64,000 nucleotides of DNA. Origin: Serpula lacrymans var. lacrymans S7.9. Lineage: Eukaryota; Basidiomycota; Agaricomycetes; Boletales; Serpulaceae. A program made the translations under genes and the position numbers. Position 1 is the first letter of the stretch, and every line of letters begins with the position of its first letter. The stretch lies in the NCBI RefSeq assembly GCF_000218685.1, contig NW_006763300.1, positions 1,023,447 to 1,087,446 on the forward strand, read 5' to 3'. The notes under the pieces are model-generated. The model did not search any database. It had not been told where the DNA came from and saw only the letters and a program-made list of their open reading frames with translations. This document shows positions 40,897 through 52,640 of this stretch, piece by piece.

Positions 40897-42536
40897 ATGT
40901 CTCTACAATTTCCAAACGAAAACCTTCTCTTTACAAACTCCTACAGAATCTCCAGGTTACCTATAGAGATCTGGCATGAGTGCTGGAGCCATTCCGACAG
41001 AGACGACCTTCGCCGGTTAGTCTCAGTATGCCGACTCTTCCGTCAACTGTGTCGGAAGCCTCTCTTTCGCACACTTCGTTACATCGGTCCAGATCTTTCT
41101 AACGTGACAGAGAAATCACTACAATCAGAGCTTATTAGACTCCAACGTTCCGTGACTCGGTTTCGTACCTTCAAACAAGATCCCTGCGCCCGTGAGTTAC
41201 GAGGCATGGTGGAGGAATTCCAATTCACAGGACTGGTGGATCATATCAATATATCAGACAGTGGTTACTTTGACCACGCCATGACAGAGATCATGGAGGA
41301 TGCCGATAGCGTTTTGATAGCACTCACTTCCATGGTTCCGTTCTGTCCCAACCTTCACCGCGTCAAAATCTCATGGTCGAATATTTACGATGACTTGTTG
41401 GATTCACTGGTGTCTCTACCTAAACTCGACACTCTCCATTTTGACGACTGCGTTTTCACTTGTAGCACAAGTCACTCATTGTCTATGAAAGTTCTCAGTG
41501 TCACTGCCACAAAATCATTCTTTTCTCGGTCTTGGACTCCAACGTTAACAATTGTAACTCCTGCTCGCTTGACGACTCTTACCCTGGACGATGACGGTGT
41601 GGGTCATTGTACCGAAGCTATCTTATCTTCCCTAACATCTCTTGGAACATTCCATCAGCTCACACATCTCTCCATATTCCTGGAAATGGAATTCTGTGCA
41701 TTATTTTTCACAGTACTTCGTGCAACGCCTTACCTCCTCAGTATCTCGGTGCGAACGAATTGTAGATCTGTTATCATCCCTCCACACTCCAATGCTCTAC
41801 CCTCTCAAGTCATTCCCTTGCTTGCGTCGTACGAAGGGCCGCCTAATCTAGCGGGTTTGTTCATCAATGGGCGTCCCGTTACAAGTGTAAAACTTCGTCC
41901 ACTCATTGACACTCGTACCGGCGTCGTGTACTCTAGTATTCCCACCGCTGAAACTACATCGTCATTGTCCCAGCTTTCCAGTTCTTCCGCACCACTGCAG
42001 GACTTGCGGATATATGGGCTAACACCAGGTATCGAGCCTTTTTATGCCATCCGTGCTAGCCTTCCTGAGTTGAAGTGTCTGGACGTCGCCCTGGGATACT
42101 GTGATTTTCAAACCGGTGATGATAATATCTTGGTGTCCCCAGAAAGCGAACTTGATGAATCCAGTGTTCCTGTACCAGACTGCCTTACTCTCGAGGTCTG
42201 TTATTTCATCCTCTGGTTCCAATGGGAAACTCATTACTTTTCTTGCAGAACATTGTGAGCTATCTTACCACTGGCAAAATTTTACTTCCACCGAATCTCG
42301 AAGTGTTGCGAATACGGTTCACTGAAACAACACCCTCTCTTTCTAATGAACTAACTTCTGCATGTGACGAAAAGGCGAAAGAACAAGAGATCATAAACAC
42401 GCTCTCACAGAAGTATACTCGTCTTTGCGAGGTATACTTTGGTCAGAGCCTCTGGCGTTGCGACTGTCGGCGTGGATTTTGGCTATCTACTTCAAGTTAT
42501 GGGTACACTGGATGTGAAGACTGGTGGCGCAGATGA
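40897..42536 (+). CDS. F-box/LRR-type protein
   Basis: Two exons, 40897-42195 and 42249-42536; 528 residues. The start ATG at 40897 gives MSLQFPNEN. A degenerate F-box follows at about residues 17-60 (ISRLPIEIWHECWSH... RRLVSVCRLFRQLCRKPLF). The rest is Leu- and Ser-rich repeats typical of agaric F-box/LRR proteins (NLHRVKISWSN; LPKLDTLHFDDC; RLTTLTLDDDGVG; PELKCLDVALG; PNLEVLRIRF). Such proteins form large, fast-evolving families in mushrooms. They likely act as substrate adaptors of SCF ubiquitin ligases, but the target is unknown. Convergent with glutathione reductase (stop codons about 258 bp apart). Confidence 0.82.
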
Positions 42537-42793
42537 CCTTGTACCACTCCCTATGTATACAACACCTCTCTATCTCTATCTATCGCAATGTAGTCGTAGC
42601 CCTTCTTGTATCATAAAGACCAGTCTACTTCTCAGCGCAACTCAAAATGTACGAAACCATTAATGTACTGTTACACAAAAATGTTTACTCCGGAGGCCAG
42701 GCGAATGTTTTAACTATAAGCATTGTACGATACAACAGGAACAGACAGGCTGATGTATTGCGATCTACCTTCTATCCGACGCAATAGCGTTAT

Positions 42794-44579
42794 TCAACGA
42801 AGTGTGACAAGTTCTGCAACAGAAGACGTCAGCAAAGAACGCAGATAAAAGGAAGAGACACACCTTCAGCGGAAGTAGGATGAATGGCTACGGTATCATC
42901 CAAGTCGGCTTTGCGAGCTACAATGACCAAACACCCCGTCAGCCGTGCTCTCAGACGTCTTTATGATGTTTCCTTACCGCCCATCTTCACAGCGACAGCG
43001 AAGCCTTGTAAAACCTCGTCGCTTCCTTGTCCGATGATATGTACACCTACAACCTTCTCTTCTTCGCCAACTACAATTAATTTATACACCGTAGGTTCTT
43101 TGTGGTCTTCGTCAACCATAGAGAAATAGAGACCGCGGAACGATGATTTGTCTGGATATGGAAATGAGAGCCTGACAATAAAATGGAGAAAACAAGACTC
43201 ACAAACTTTAACTGCATCGCCATACTTCTCGCGTGCCTCAGGTTCAGTGAGACCAACGGTACCGATGGTAGGGTGTCTAATGATCAGTCAGCCAGGCACT
43301 CGCACATATGATTGGCGATTGACAACTTACGAGAATACCACAGTTGGAATATCTTCGTAGGATAGTTTATCATTCTTAAATTTCTCGGGTCCAAACAGCC
43401 TATTTGATAGCCTTCTCCCAGCCGCGATGGCCACAGGCGTCAGCAATGCCTTTCCTTGCACGTCGCCGATCGCCGTGATACCCTTGACATTGGAGTTCTG
43501 GAACTCATCCACGACAACATCACCCTTTTTGTCCAGTTGAATCTGGAGTTCCTCAAGTCCCAAGTTCTCGGTGTTCGCATGACGCCCAATTGCCCAAAGG
43601 ACGCAGTCTACTTCTATTTTCTCGCCATTGTCCTTGTGTACAGTGAGCGTCTTTCCTTTTTCGCCTTCAACCTTGATAACCTTGCTGTTCTTGTGCAGTT
43701 TAACGCCTGTGTGTTCCATCCATGGCGTCAAAGTATCCTGTAAAATCGGGTCGAAAGTGCGCAGAACTTTATCGCGGCGAATGATCAAATGTGTCTCCGA
43801 ACCAAGCGTGTGTAAGACACCCGCAAGCTCTACCGCGATGTATCCTGCACCGACAACTGCGACGCGTTTAGGCTGATCCTCAAGGTCGAAGAATCCATCG
43901 GAATCAATCCCAAGTGCAGCACCGGGGATTTGTTCCTCAGTGGGTATAGTAGGGCGACCACCAGTGGCAATACATATGTTGTCAGCACTGAGTGTATATT
44001 TCTCGCCATCTGGCCGTGTTACTTCAACCGTGTTAGTCGAAACGAGTCGTGCAAATCCAGCGTGGTATTCAACTTTCTCTTTTTCAAGATTGTTCTCGTA
44101 TATCTTGTTCAGGCGGCGAATATAGGCGTCGCGCTGGGGTTTGAATGTGGACCAGGAGAAGCTGGGCTCTGGGACGCCCTGGAAATGGTAACCTGCACTA
44201 GCATGGCGCATTTTGTCGGCGAGATCGGCGGCATGCCACATGATCTATAAAGCGAGGTATTAAGTACCTGGTAGAATCACAAGAATAATTTGCCGCACCT
44301 TCTTTGGAACACATCCTAATACACCATATCAGTTATTCGAGACTTGACATGAATACATGATACGCACCGACGTTGACACATGTGCCTCCGAGGTGAGGAG
44401 ATACCTCGATAAGCGCGACTTTCTTACCATAAGACGCTGCTCGTCGCTATACGGCTAAGAGTCAGCGAAGCGCAGAAATAAGGTCAGGTGGAACTCGCCG
44501 ACGAAGCCACGCCTCCACTTCCTCCGCCAATGCAGATGTAGTCGTACTTTTCGTGCGTGGGTTTATCTATTGGGGCCAT
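42794..44579 (-). CDS. GLR1: Glutathione-disulfide reductase
   Basis: Minus strand, ATG at 44579 (MAPIDKPTHEKYDYICIGGG) and TGA at 42794-42796, with several short introns in the N-terminal 350 bp and in the C-terminal third. FAD/NADPH disulfide oxidoreductase: FAD-binding GGGSGG; the redox-active CVNVGC split by introns (near 44310-44400); NADPH-binding VVGAGYIAVELAG; AIGRHANTENLGL; FAD-contacting TAIGDV; dimer domain beginning LTPVAIAAGRRL; and the proton-relay HPTSAEELVTLR end, where the last intron splits the second Glu codon. It keeps the glutathione pool reduced. No mitochondrial presequence is seen at this start, so a cytosolic form is likely. The exon 1 donor near 44489-44505 is not settled. 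Confidence 0.93.
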
Positions 44580-45085
44580 ATTTGTAATACTAGATTTCGA
44601 AAAAGCTCTAGTTATCTATAGACAACCCTAGTTCATACTATGCACCAGACAAATGCAAGACACGACATGGAAACAACGCACTTGAAAAAGCCTGACGGAC
44701 GGTGATGAGCTCGTCGTTTGGTATGATGCGAATTTCGCTATCGATAAAGAAGAAAGAACACGAGACGCCAGGATTGCAGATTATCGAGTTTGGTATTTAT
44801 AATAACTTAAAGGTCCCTCACAGTGATGACCTTATATCGATTCCTCCCTTCACTTGCACATCTTTGTAATCTTATTCGTCATTTCAAGTCACATGACCTT
44901 CATTTCAGCACATATTATTGTCAGAAAATATGGTGTGCTTGGTACGAGGATAGTAAAACCGAGATAAACCACCGGGATTGGTAACAGAGTGGATTTTGAT
45001 TCCATGAAGCATTACCAATGGTGGTACAGCCAAGGTTCCATCATGTAACTCTTCCGTTCCCCGATTCCCCGATCATCAGTTACTT
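44580..45085. other. Intergenic region upstream of GLR1
   Basis: About 500 bp, A+T-rich; the probable GLR1 promoter and the 3' end of the racemase gene. No other feature seen. Confidence 0.5.
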
Positions 45086-45881
45086 TCACGCGAATTGGCC
45101 TTTTACAAGTCCCACCAGTATACCCACTCCTGCTTTCACGCCATCGATAATCATGATATTTGATCCTTCAATTCCACCAAGTTCGTCGATACAAGCCTGA
45201 CGGATCATATCCTGCAGCCCAGCCATAGCAGCGCACCCGAGACAAATTGCCTCAAGTTGGTTGTTGGAACGTATGAGCCGCTTCGTAGCATCTGCGATGC
45301 GTAGTTGAACTTTTTCAGCAGGAGTTTCGTGAAGTTCTATAGCATCCAAACCAGTAGTTTGGACACCTGCAAAACGACTGCAACGTGCTGCTGTGTCATC
45401 CCTCGGTACGCCAAGCATATCATAAACTCCTTCCCTCAGTAGTTTCTCCCATATGTACCCTGTAGAAACAATACCGAATGTTCCATTCGATCCTATAAGC
45501 TGCAAGCATGTTGTGATGCTTGCCTCGAATATACCAACGACCGGTTTACGCGTGCGCTCTTTCAGTAACTTCACAAGAGGATGGACGCTGTAGCATGCGA
45601 CCAGGAACCCATCGTGTGTATCGATCAGCCTCTTGAGATGAGGGAGACTGTGTTCGGCGCTCTTGAGTGCTGTCTCATTATCATTTATACTCGGAGGTCC
45701 TGACGGACTTGTGAAGAATGTGAAGGCTGTCTACATTACCTACTCATAATCAGCAAGATACTAGATGACCACCTGGTGTGCTTACGTCGGAATACTCGAG
45801 GCTAGACACAATAGGCTTAAGCTGATTTGTCATATATTCCGTAGTGTTTGGATTGACGATCAGCACCGATATCTTGGCCAT
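45086..45881 (-). CDS. Asp/Glu/hydantoin racemase family protein (DCG1-like)
   Basis: Two exons, 45881-45786 and 45730-45086; 246 residues. It starts MAKISVLIVNPNTTEYMT, whose NPNTT is typical of the hydantoin racemase branch. The two catalytic cysteines of the fold are seen as LVACYSVHPL (N-terminal half) and LGCAAMAG (C-terminal half). The segment VVGIFEASI lies between them. The family interconverts D- and L-hydantoins or amino acids. The yeast homologue DCG1 is nitrogen-regulated and its substrate is unclear, so no substrate is claimed here. Tandem on the minus strand with glutathione reductase, with about 500 bp between them. Confidence 0.88.
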
Positions 45882-46543
45882 TGAGGACGGACGAATCTAA
45901 ATGAAAGGGTACCACGCTGCGCCACCCGCAACAAGTATACATCCTCACTTCGGGTCAGCCCGGTTGTGAACACTTCCAGCTAGTCTCCTATCACGAAAGA
46001 AGAGTCGTTCCATTATATTCCACCTGAGACCGTATCAGTCTTCAGATGGGGTTTATATGTAGCACTGCGGCCAATGGATGCTATCCAAAAGAACCTGTTT
46101 TGCCTGTGTGAGTAGATAATCAAAGCGACTTCTGGTCGGTTCTAAGATGTCTGACGAGAAAGAAGTATCAGTTCTAGATTTATAGTGGTCAAGAGTGTTC
46201 ATATGACCAGAAGGCTATGATAAAATCTACCAAAATAACTTGCGCCCTGCACAACAATACCAAAGGCTCTGCTCAACGAATCATGATACGTCAAGGCTAT
46301 GTATACTACATAGACAGTGGGTGTATAAACCATACGACTTCGACGATTGCGCAACATTGCGCATAGTTAATTATGTCAGAATATTGTAGATATCATCCAT
46401 TCAGTTATAATTTGTTTTGGGGCACTGATAATACTTATATATCATACGGGCTATTGCAATGCTGCGCAGTATATAGACCCCCTTGTTGTGTCGAGACTGA
46501 GTAGCTGGGAGATTTAGTTCCTATTATCTTCCATCTTGTCAAG
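45882..46543. other. Intergenic region, upstream of membrane-protein copy A
   Basis: Part of it (about 46125-46543) is homologous to the regions upstream of copies B (about 48905-49336) and C (about 61395-61779), including the shared block AAGTATCAGTTCTAGATTT. The tandem duplication therefore includes the promoter. Confidence 0.6.
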
Positions 46544-48242
46544 ATGTCATTAACCTCGGGCTTCATCCCTCCTGCAGAGATGAAGGAGCTAGAGTTATAT
46601 CTAGTGAATCATGCCACAGTTCGTTACAATATTGGTGAGAATTCACTTTATTTTCATTCTTTGCCTTGCATCCCGAGACTCATGTTTACAACCTCTAGTC
46701 GCCGCCACGGCCTTTTATACCTATGATTTCCGTGAGTGATAATGCAGTTACTCAGAGAATAAGTAAGGTCTGACTTGTTGTTCCAGTGCTGACATACGGC
46801 GATGAGGTGAGCAATTTTAATTTCCTGAAACACTGTGCTGCTGATCAAGTTAACGGGATGTGTTAGGTAAATTTTGTATGGGTACGTGAACGGGGTTCAG
46901 AGAGGCGGGTACGAATAGTGGCCATAAAGGCACTTTTCTTCATTGTAAGGATCACTACTTTGGTATGATTGGTGATATTCTTATTATCGTCAGAGCCGCC
47001 ATGTCACGTTTGTCTCTATCGTCACTTTCGCCTCCTGTACGTTTTTGTCAGATACGTCTACGTCACTTTTAATAACTTCAAATGCAGTGAATCTACTTCC
47101 TGCTAGTTTACTTTCAACGCCTATGTAAGCTTGAGCCATTTTATATTATATTAACTTATTATCTAATGATTTTAAGACAGATGTAAGAATGAATCGTATG
47201 GTAATGGTAATGCGCTTACATGCAATAAATAACATTGTGTCACTATGGCTCACAGGCTTTACAATCGAAATGTACACTCTTACTGGTATGTGTTCATTTG
47301 CACATTGTACGCTGGTGTGGCTGACAGCAGACTTTCAGGCATCATATTGATGTTTCCTGTTGAAGGTTTATGTTTACAAATATCATGCTGCTACAGTAAA
47401 CTGAATATATTTGACATAGCCATTCTCCAATTGCGACTTTTTGCTCTATATAACTATGGTACGAAGATTTTACTATACAAATTTTTCTATCTTAAAAAAT
47501 TCACATAGACAAATGGATAACAATACCTATGGTTACATTATTCATTATAATGGTTTGTTCCGAGTTGGGGATCGCCAGCTTTTTCGTATACTATGACAAT
47601 CGTATGTTTCAGTCTCTTTCTAAAAACTGAAGTCTTGACATATTGAGGGTAGTAAGCCTTTCTGACATTGTGGGGTCTTTTGACGAGACTTTAGGAATTT
47701 GTGCAGGTCGTACACCTAAGTGGGTTGGTGCCTTTTTGTGAGTGCCCAAGTTAGAGCCCTGCGAATACCTTAATACCGTATGACTAATGGATATGCTCAG
47801 CATTCCACTCATGGTCTTCGACTGCATATTGTTCGCTCTGGCAATGTTCAAATCATATCAACATTATCGCCAGGTTCCTGATAAGAACTGGCCCGGCGCG
47901 AGTGTGATCAGAATCCTGACGAGGGATTCGTTTGTATTCTTCTTGATGTACGTGCTCATAAACTGCGAGAAATCAAAATCTGATTTTAATCACTCCCAAA
48001 GCAATTTTGTCGTGTTTCTTATTGCTACTGCGGCATACTCAACAGGCGATAACTACTTGTTCCTAGGAATAGGCAGTTGGCAACTGGTGATCCCGCCCAT
48101 CATTGCTGGGCGACTGGTTATCAATATTCGCCGATTTTATCTCGAACCAGACCCCAATGTCTCCAGCTTCGATAGCACTAGCAGCATTGAATTTGCGGAT
48201 CTCCGGAGACGAGCGCCACTACAGGATAGGGACCATTCGTGA
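46544..48242 (+). CDS. Seven-pass membrane protein, DUF6533-like, tandem copy A
   Basis: Multi-exon gene. Exon 1 is 46544-46634 (MSLTSGFIPPAEMKELELYL). A short exon follows with VAATAFYTYDF (near 46700), then LLTYGDE (near 46790). The next encodes VNFVWVRERGSERRVR and the helix IKALFFIV (46866-46946). Further exons: the helix-rich GIILMFPVEGLCLQ ... ILQLRLFALYN (about 47336-47460), DKWITIPMVTLFI...VYYDN (about 47510-47600), MDMLSIPLMVFDCILFALAMF (about 47788-47950) and a last exon (about 48000-48242) with IIAGRLVINIRRFYLEPDP. The YDF-LL-GDE-V-FVW pattern followed by six more helices matches the DUF6533 class of fungal membrane proteins, of unknown function. No stop or frameshift was seen inside the recognised exons. 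First of three tandem copies. Confidence 0.7.
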
Positions 48243-49336
48243 TGTATCCATTTATTATCGTTGATAATAGATATTAATGCCTGTAACTTTTCACATGTGC
48301 AAGAAGCATCATAGAATCCAAGTGGCGGTCCCTACTGTCCGGCGCTTTCGACTCAGCGAAGTCAACTATGAAACCGATTTTCTTGAAGTCCGATACTTTG
48401 TACTAGTAGACCCAACGTACTCTAGAGCTGTTGTCTATGTTATTGATATAATCCAAAGCTTACCAGTGTGCTGTGATGATAAGTGATCCCAAGATAAATG
48501 TGGGTTCCAAAATTCAACACGTAGACTGTTGTACTAACCTCGTAGACTCGCAGCTACTTACTGCTAAACATGACATGGGACTTGATGAAATTTCACGCAC
48601 TGGTATGCGGTCGCAAAAATCGGTTTTAGCAGCAGCCTTTTGCACGTTTTCAGGCCTGATGGATTCCTTATTTGACCCGGTCTGGCCATGTGTCAGAGTA
48701 CGAAAATGCATGAAAAGGTGCCAAAGGCTGCGAAAAGCCTATATATGGTAAAACTGATTTTTGTTTTAAAAACAAGTGTCGTTTTTGCCCTTCAACATTC
48801 AACCTGAAGTTGGTAACACTGGCACTTCAAGCTTCCAGGACGCATCAGTCGTCAGGTTCTGTTTATATGTAACGAGGGACGTATGCAAGTGTGAGTAATT
48901 GATCAAAGCAGTTGCTGGTCGAGAATGATGTATGTATCAGTTCTAGATTTTTAGAGGTGCGAGTCAACGCTCTCCATTTGATCAAGTTTCGATCAAGTAT
49001 GGTAGCGGTCAGACATGGTAGACCAATATTAATACAACTTATGAACCGTGCAAACATGTCGAACTTCCTGGGCTCTGCTCAACGACATGAATCAAGGCTA
49101 TGTTGTATAAACTACACGAGCTCAACAAATGCAAATGTTTAGTTATATCATGATATTGTAGACTTCGTCCATTCAACTATGATTTGTTTCGTGCACTGAT
49201 AGTACTGATATATCATACAGGCCGTGGCAATGGTGTTTTGAGGTGCGGTGCTGACCAGTATATAGACCCCCTTTCTTGTGCTGGGACTGAGCTTCCACTC
49301 GGAGATTTAGTTCCTTCTGGTTTTATCTTTGTCAAG
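48243..49336. other. Spacer between tandem copies A and B
   Basis: About 1.1 kb of non-coding sequence. The first ~310 bp downstream of copy A (to about 48545, CTAACCTCGTA) is homologous to the region after copy B up to 51329. The last ~430 bp is homologous to the upstream region of copies A and C. No independent gene. Confidence 0.6.
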
Positions 49337-51038
49337 ATGCCAGTAACCTCGGGCTTTATCCCTCCTACAGAGATGAAGGAGCTAGAGCTATATCTAGTGA
49401 ATTCTGTCACGGTTCGCTACAGTGTTGGTAAGACTTCACTTTATTTTCATTCTTTGCCTTCCATCCTGAGATTCAATTTGCAACCTTTAGTCGCTGCTAC
49501 AGCGTTCTATACCTATGATTTTCGTAAGTGATATATACTAGCCTTTATAGGGAATGAGGTCTGACTTGTTCGGTTGTTCCAGTGCTGACGATCAGCGACG
49601 AGGTGAGCAATTTCAATTCGGAACGTCGTGTTGCTGATTAAGTGGACGAAATGTATTAGTTAAATTTTATATGGGTACGTGGACGGCGCTCGGAGAAGCG
49701 GGTACCCGCTATAAAAGCACTTTTCTTCATAGTAAGCCTTACTGCTTTGGTCTGGTTGGTGATTTTCTGAGCATCATCAGTGCCGCTATGCTACGTTTGG
49801 CTCTATCGTCACTTACACCTCATGTGAGTTTTTGTCAGATACGTCTATTACTATTTGGCTTACAATAACTTCGAGCTCAGTGAGTCTGGTGCCTCCCAGT
49901 GAACTTTCAACGCCTATGTGAGTTTTTGACTTTGAGCCATTTTGTATTAGCCTGTTTTCTAATGGTTTTAAGACAGATGTAAGCATGAGTTGTTTTATCA
50001 ATACGTTTACGTGCAGCAAGTAATAATGTGTCACTATGGCTCGCAGGCTTTACCATTGAGATGTTCGCTATAATTGGTATGTATACCCACACGTACCCAC
50101 GTGAAAACTGAACACTGTAAGCTTACGGCTGAATTTTCAGGCGTCATATTGATGTTTCCTGTCGAAGGTTTCTGTTTACGAATCCTATGCCGCTACAGTA
50201 AACTGAATATATTTGACACAGCCATTCTTCAATTACGACTATTTGCTCTATATAACTATAGTAGGAAGACTTTCCTATACAAAATCCTTCAGTGTATGAC
50301 TTAAAATCCAAACAGATAAATGGGTTACAGTCCCCGTCATTACGCTGTTCACTATGTTGGTGATTTCTGAGTTGGGGATCTCCAGCTTTCTCGTATACTA
50401 TGACAATTGTATGTTTTAATCTCTTTCAAAACTAAAGTATTAACCTGCTGAGTATAGTACACCTTTCGGACATTGTGGCGGCTTTATACGAGACTTTAGG
50501 GGTTTGTACAGGTGGTACACCTAAATGGTTCAGTATTTTTTTGTGAGTGCTTTAGTTAGAACCCTGCGAATATGAGCTTACGGCCATGCTCAGGATTCCA
50601 TTCATGGTTTTTGACTGCATCTTGTTCGGTCTAGCAATGTTCAAATCATTTCAACATTATCGCCAGGTTCCTGATAAGAACTGGTCTGGCGTGAGTGCCC
50701 TCAGAATCCTTACGAGGGATTCATTTGTATTCTTCTTGATGTACGTACTCATAAATTGCAAGAAATCCAAAACTGATAATAATCACTCCTAAAGCAATTT
50801 CATGGTGTTTCTTTTTGCTACTATAACATACTCAACAGGCGATATATACTTGTTCCAAGCGATAGGCGGCTGGCAACTGGTGATCCCGTCCGTTATTGCT
50901 GGGCGACTGGTTATCAATATCCGCCGTTTTTATCTCGAGCCAGACCCCAATATCCCAAGCTTCGATAGCACTGGCAGCAGCATTGAACTTGCAGAACTCC
51001 GGAGACGAGCGCCACGAGGGGGTGGGAACCATTTCTGA
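49337..51038 (+). CDS. Seven-pass membrane protein, DUF6533-like, tandem copy B
   Basis: Same exon plan as copy A at a spacing of 2,793 bp between start codons. Exon 1 is 49337-49427 (MPVTSGFIPPTEMKELELYL), exon 2 49491-49523 (VAATAFYTYDF). Then LLTISDE, LNFIWVRGRRSEKRV with the helix IKALFFI, GVILMFPVEGFCLRILC ... ILQLRLFALYN (about 50143-50262), DKWVTVPVITLFTMLVISELGISSFLVYYDN (about 50313-50409), MLRIPFMVFDCILFGLAMF (50586-50740), and the last exon ending FDSTGSSIELAELRRRAP with the stop at 51038. Exon lengths equal those of copy A where I could compare them. Function unknown. Confidence 0.7.
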
Positions 51039-51329
51039 TGGATTCTCCATCGCTGATAACCGATAATAATATCTGTGACTTTTCACATTTGCAATAAGCA
51101 TAAAATCCAAGTGACTGTACTGTCCGGCGCTTTCGACCCAGCGGGGTTAACCATGGAACCGATTTTCTCTAAGTCTGATATTTTTCTAGATCCAATGCAC
51201 TCTAGAGCTGTTGTCCCATATCATTGATATAATCTTAAACTTACAAGTTGCTGTGGTGAGAAGTTCTGAGATAAACATGGATTCCGAAATTCAACATGCA
51301 GACTGCTATACTAACCTCGTATTGGAGTG

Positions 51330-52200
51330 AGATTTTCCTAGTAACGTAAATAGATAATGCCCTCGAGGGCTCCAATATTGTGTTATGACTGTCAAAAATA
51401 CAACTTGAGCACAGACAGCTTAGATTCAAGTCTGTGAGTGCAACTGTGTCCCCTGAATACAATCAATATTTCATTCAGAGCAATAGAGGACCTGTCAACA
51501 TCCAACTCTTACTTCATCAACAAAATCTAAAATATTTGATAAAGTCATACCATGGCTTTATAAAGGCAATAAAAATCAAAATAACTGTAATTATTACAAC
51601 CAACATTGTGAGACCTTGTAATGTACATGTCAGTGACCAGAAAATCTAATAATGAGACAAAAACAAGATTTATTGGCTGATTTTTCTACAGATATAAAGA
51701 TCTTCACAAAAAAATCATCATTTTCAACAGCAATAAAACAGCAAAATGATGACGCCTCCTTCACAGTTGCTTACACTGGGTGCATAGCCAAATATATACA
51801 TGAGAAAAATCTGGAAAAAAAGCTTGAAAACAAAAATACGTTTTTCAAGATATTTCTCCCATAACTATTTTTCTTTTCAAATGGATGGCTCTTTGCATCA
51901 TCCAAATGGTGAACACNNNNNNNNNNNNNNNNNNNNNNNNNNNNNNNNNNNNNNNNNNNNNNNNNNNNNNNNNNNNNNNNNNNNNNNNNNNNNNNNNNNN
52001 NNNNNNNNNNNNNNNNCTTTCCCCTTTGTAAAACAAAAAATAATTATGGGAGAAATATCGGAAAAAAGTATTTTGGCTTTCAAGCTTTTTTTCCAGATTT
52101 TTCTCATGTATATGTTTGTCTATGCACCCAGTGTAATTAGCAGGACATGTCAGGTTTTCCTTGATTGACACCGAAGGCAAATATTTTCTATTCCTGTAAA
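51330..52200. mobile_element. Foldback (inverted-repeat) element around an assembly gap
   Basis: Arms at about 51773-51880 and 52030-52138 are inverted copies (ACACTGGGTGCATAG / complement; GAGAAAAATCTGGAAAAAAA / complement). They lie symmetrically about the 100-N gap at 51917-52016. The homology between the regions downstream of tandem copies A and B stops at 51329, which places the left boundary of inserted DNA. The outer parts show weaker inverted similarity. The ends and any target duplication could not be fixed. Confidence 0.55.
51917..52016. other. Assembly gap (100 N)
   Basis: Exactly 100 Ns, the usual placeholder for a gap of unknown size. It falls at the centre of an inverted repeat. 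Confidence 0.99.
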
Positions 52201-52219
52201 ATCATAGTCATGTGGGTAT

Positions 52220-52629
52220 TGTAACAACCAAGAGTTTGTATACTCTGGCGCACAACTCAGACAAAGCTATAAAGAACTGAGGGAAGTGGTTACCCTTTAG
52301 ATAGGACCAAGTTTGTTGTGGGTAAACAACAGGAAGACTCGCTGAAAAGTCTCCTTGATCTATTAGGGAATATATACTACAGTTTGTTTGTACATGTGTA
52401 CTGTACAGTTGATGGAGGCAGTGGCTGATGATATCATGGGGCACAGCCCGTGTGACCAGCTCCACTGCATGAGATACTTGTATCTAAAATAAGAAAAAGG
52501 CAGTGCAGTGTGAGAAGTGGAGTTTGAACAATAATAGAAAGTGCCGCATGGCACAGGGTGCGGAAACTACAAAAGAAAGTTGAAGAGGAGAATAAAATTT
52601 AAAGGTCCGAAAATTGTGTTATTGTAACA
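52220..52629 (-). repeat. 3' LTR of gypsy B
   Basis: TGTAACAACCAAGAG to TTATTGTAACA, 410 bp, same family as the solo LTR at 10734-11144 in reverse orientation. Confidence 0.92.
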
Positions 52630-52640
52630 CTACCCCCCTT

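Noticed and set aside
43456..44250. Plus-strand frames opposite glutathione reductase
   Set aside because: Antisense shadows of a strongly conserved coding exon.
51800..52180. Two mirror-image reading frames across the N gap
   Set aside because: They are the same inverted-repeat arm read from both strands and pass through Ns; no coding evidence.
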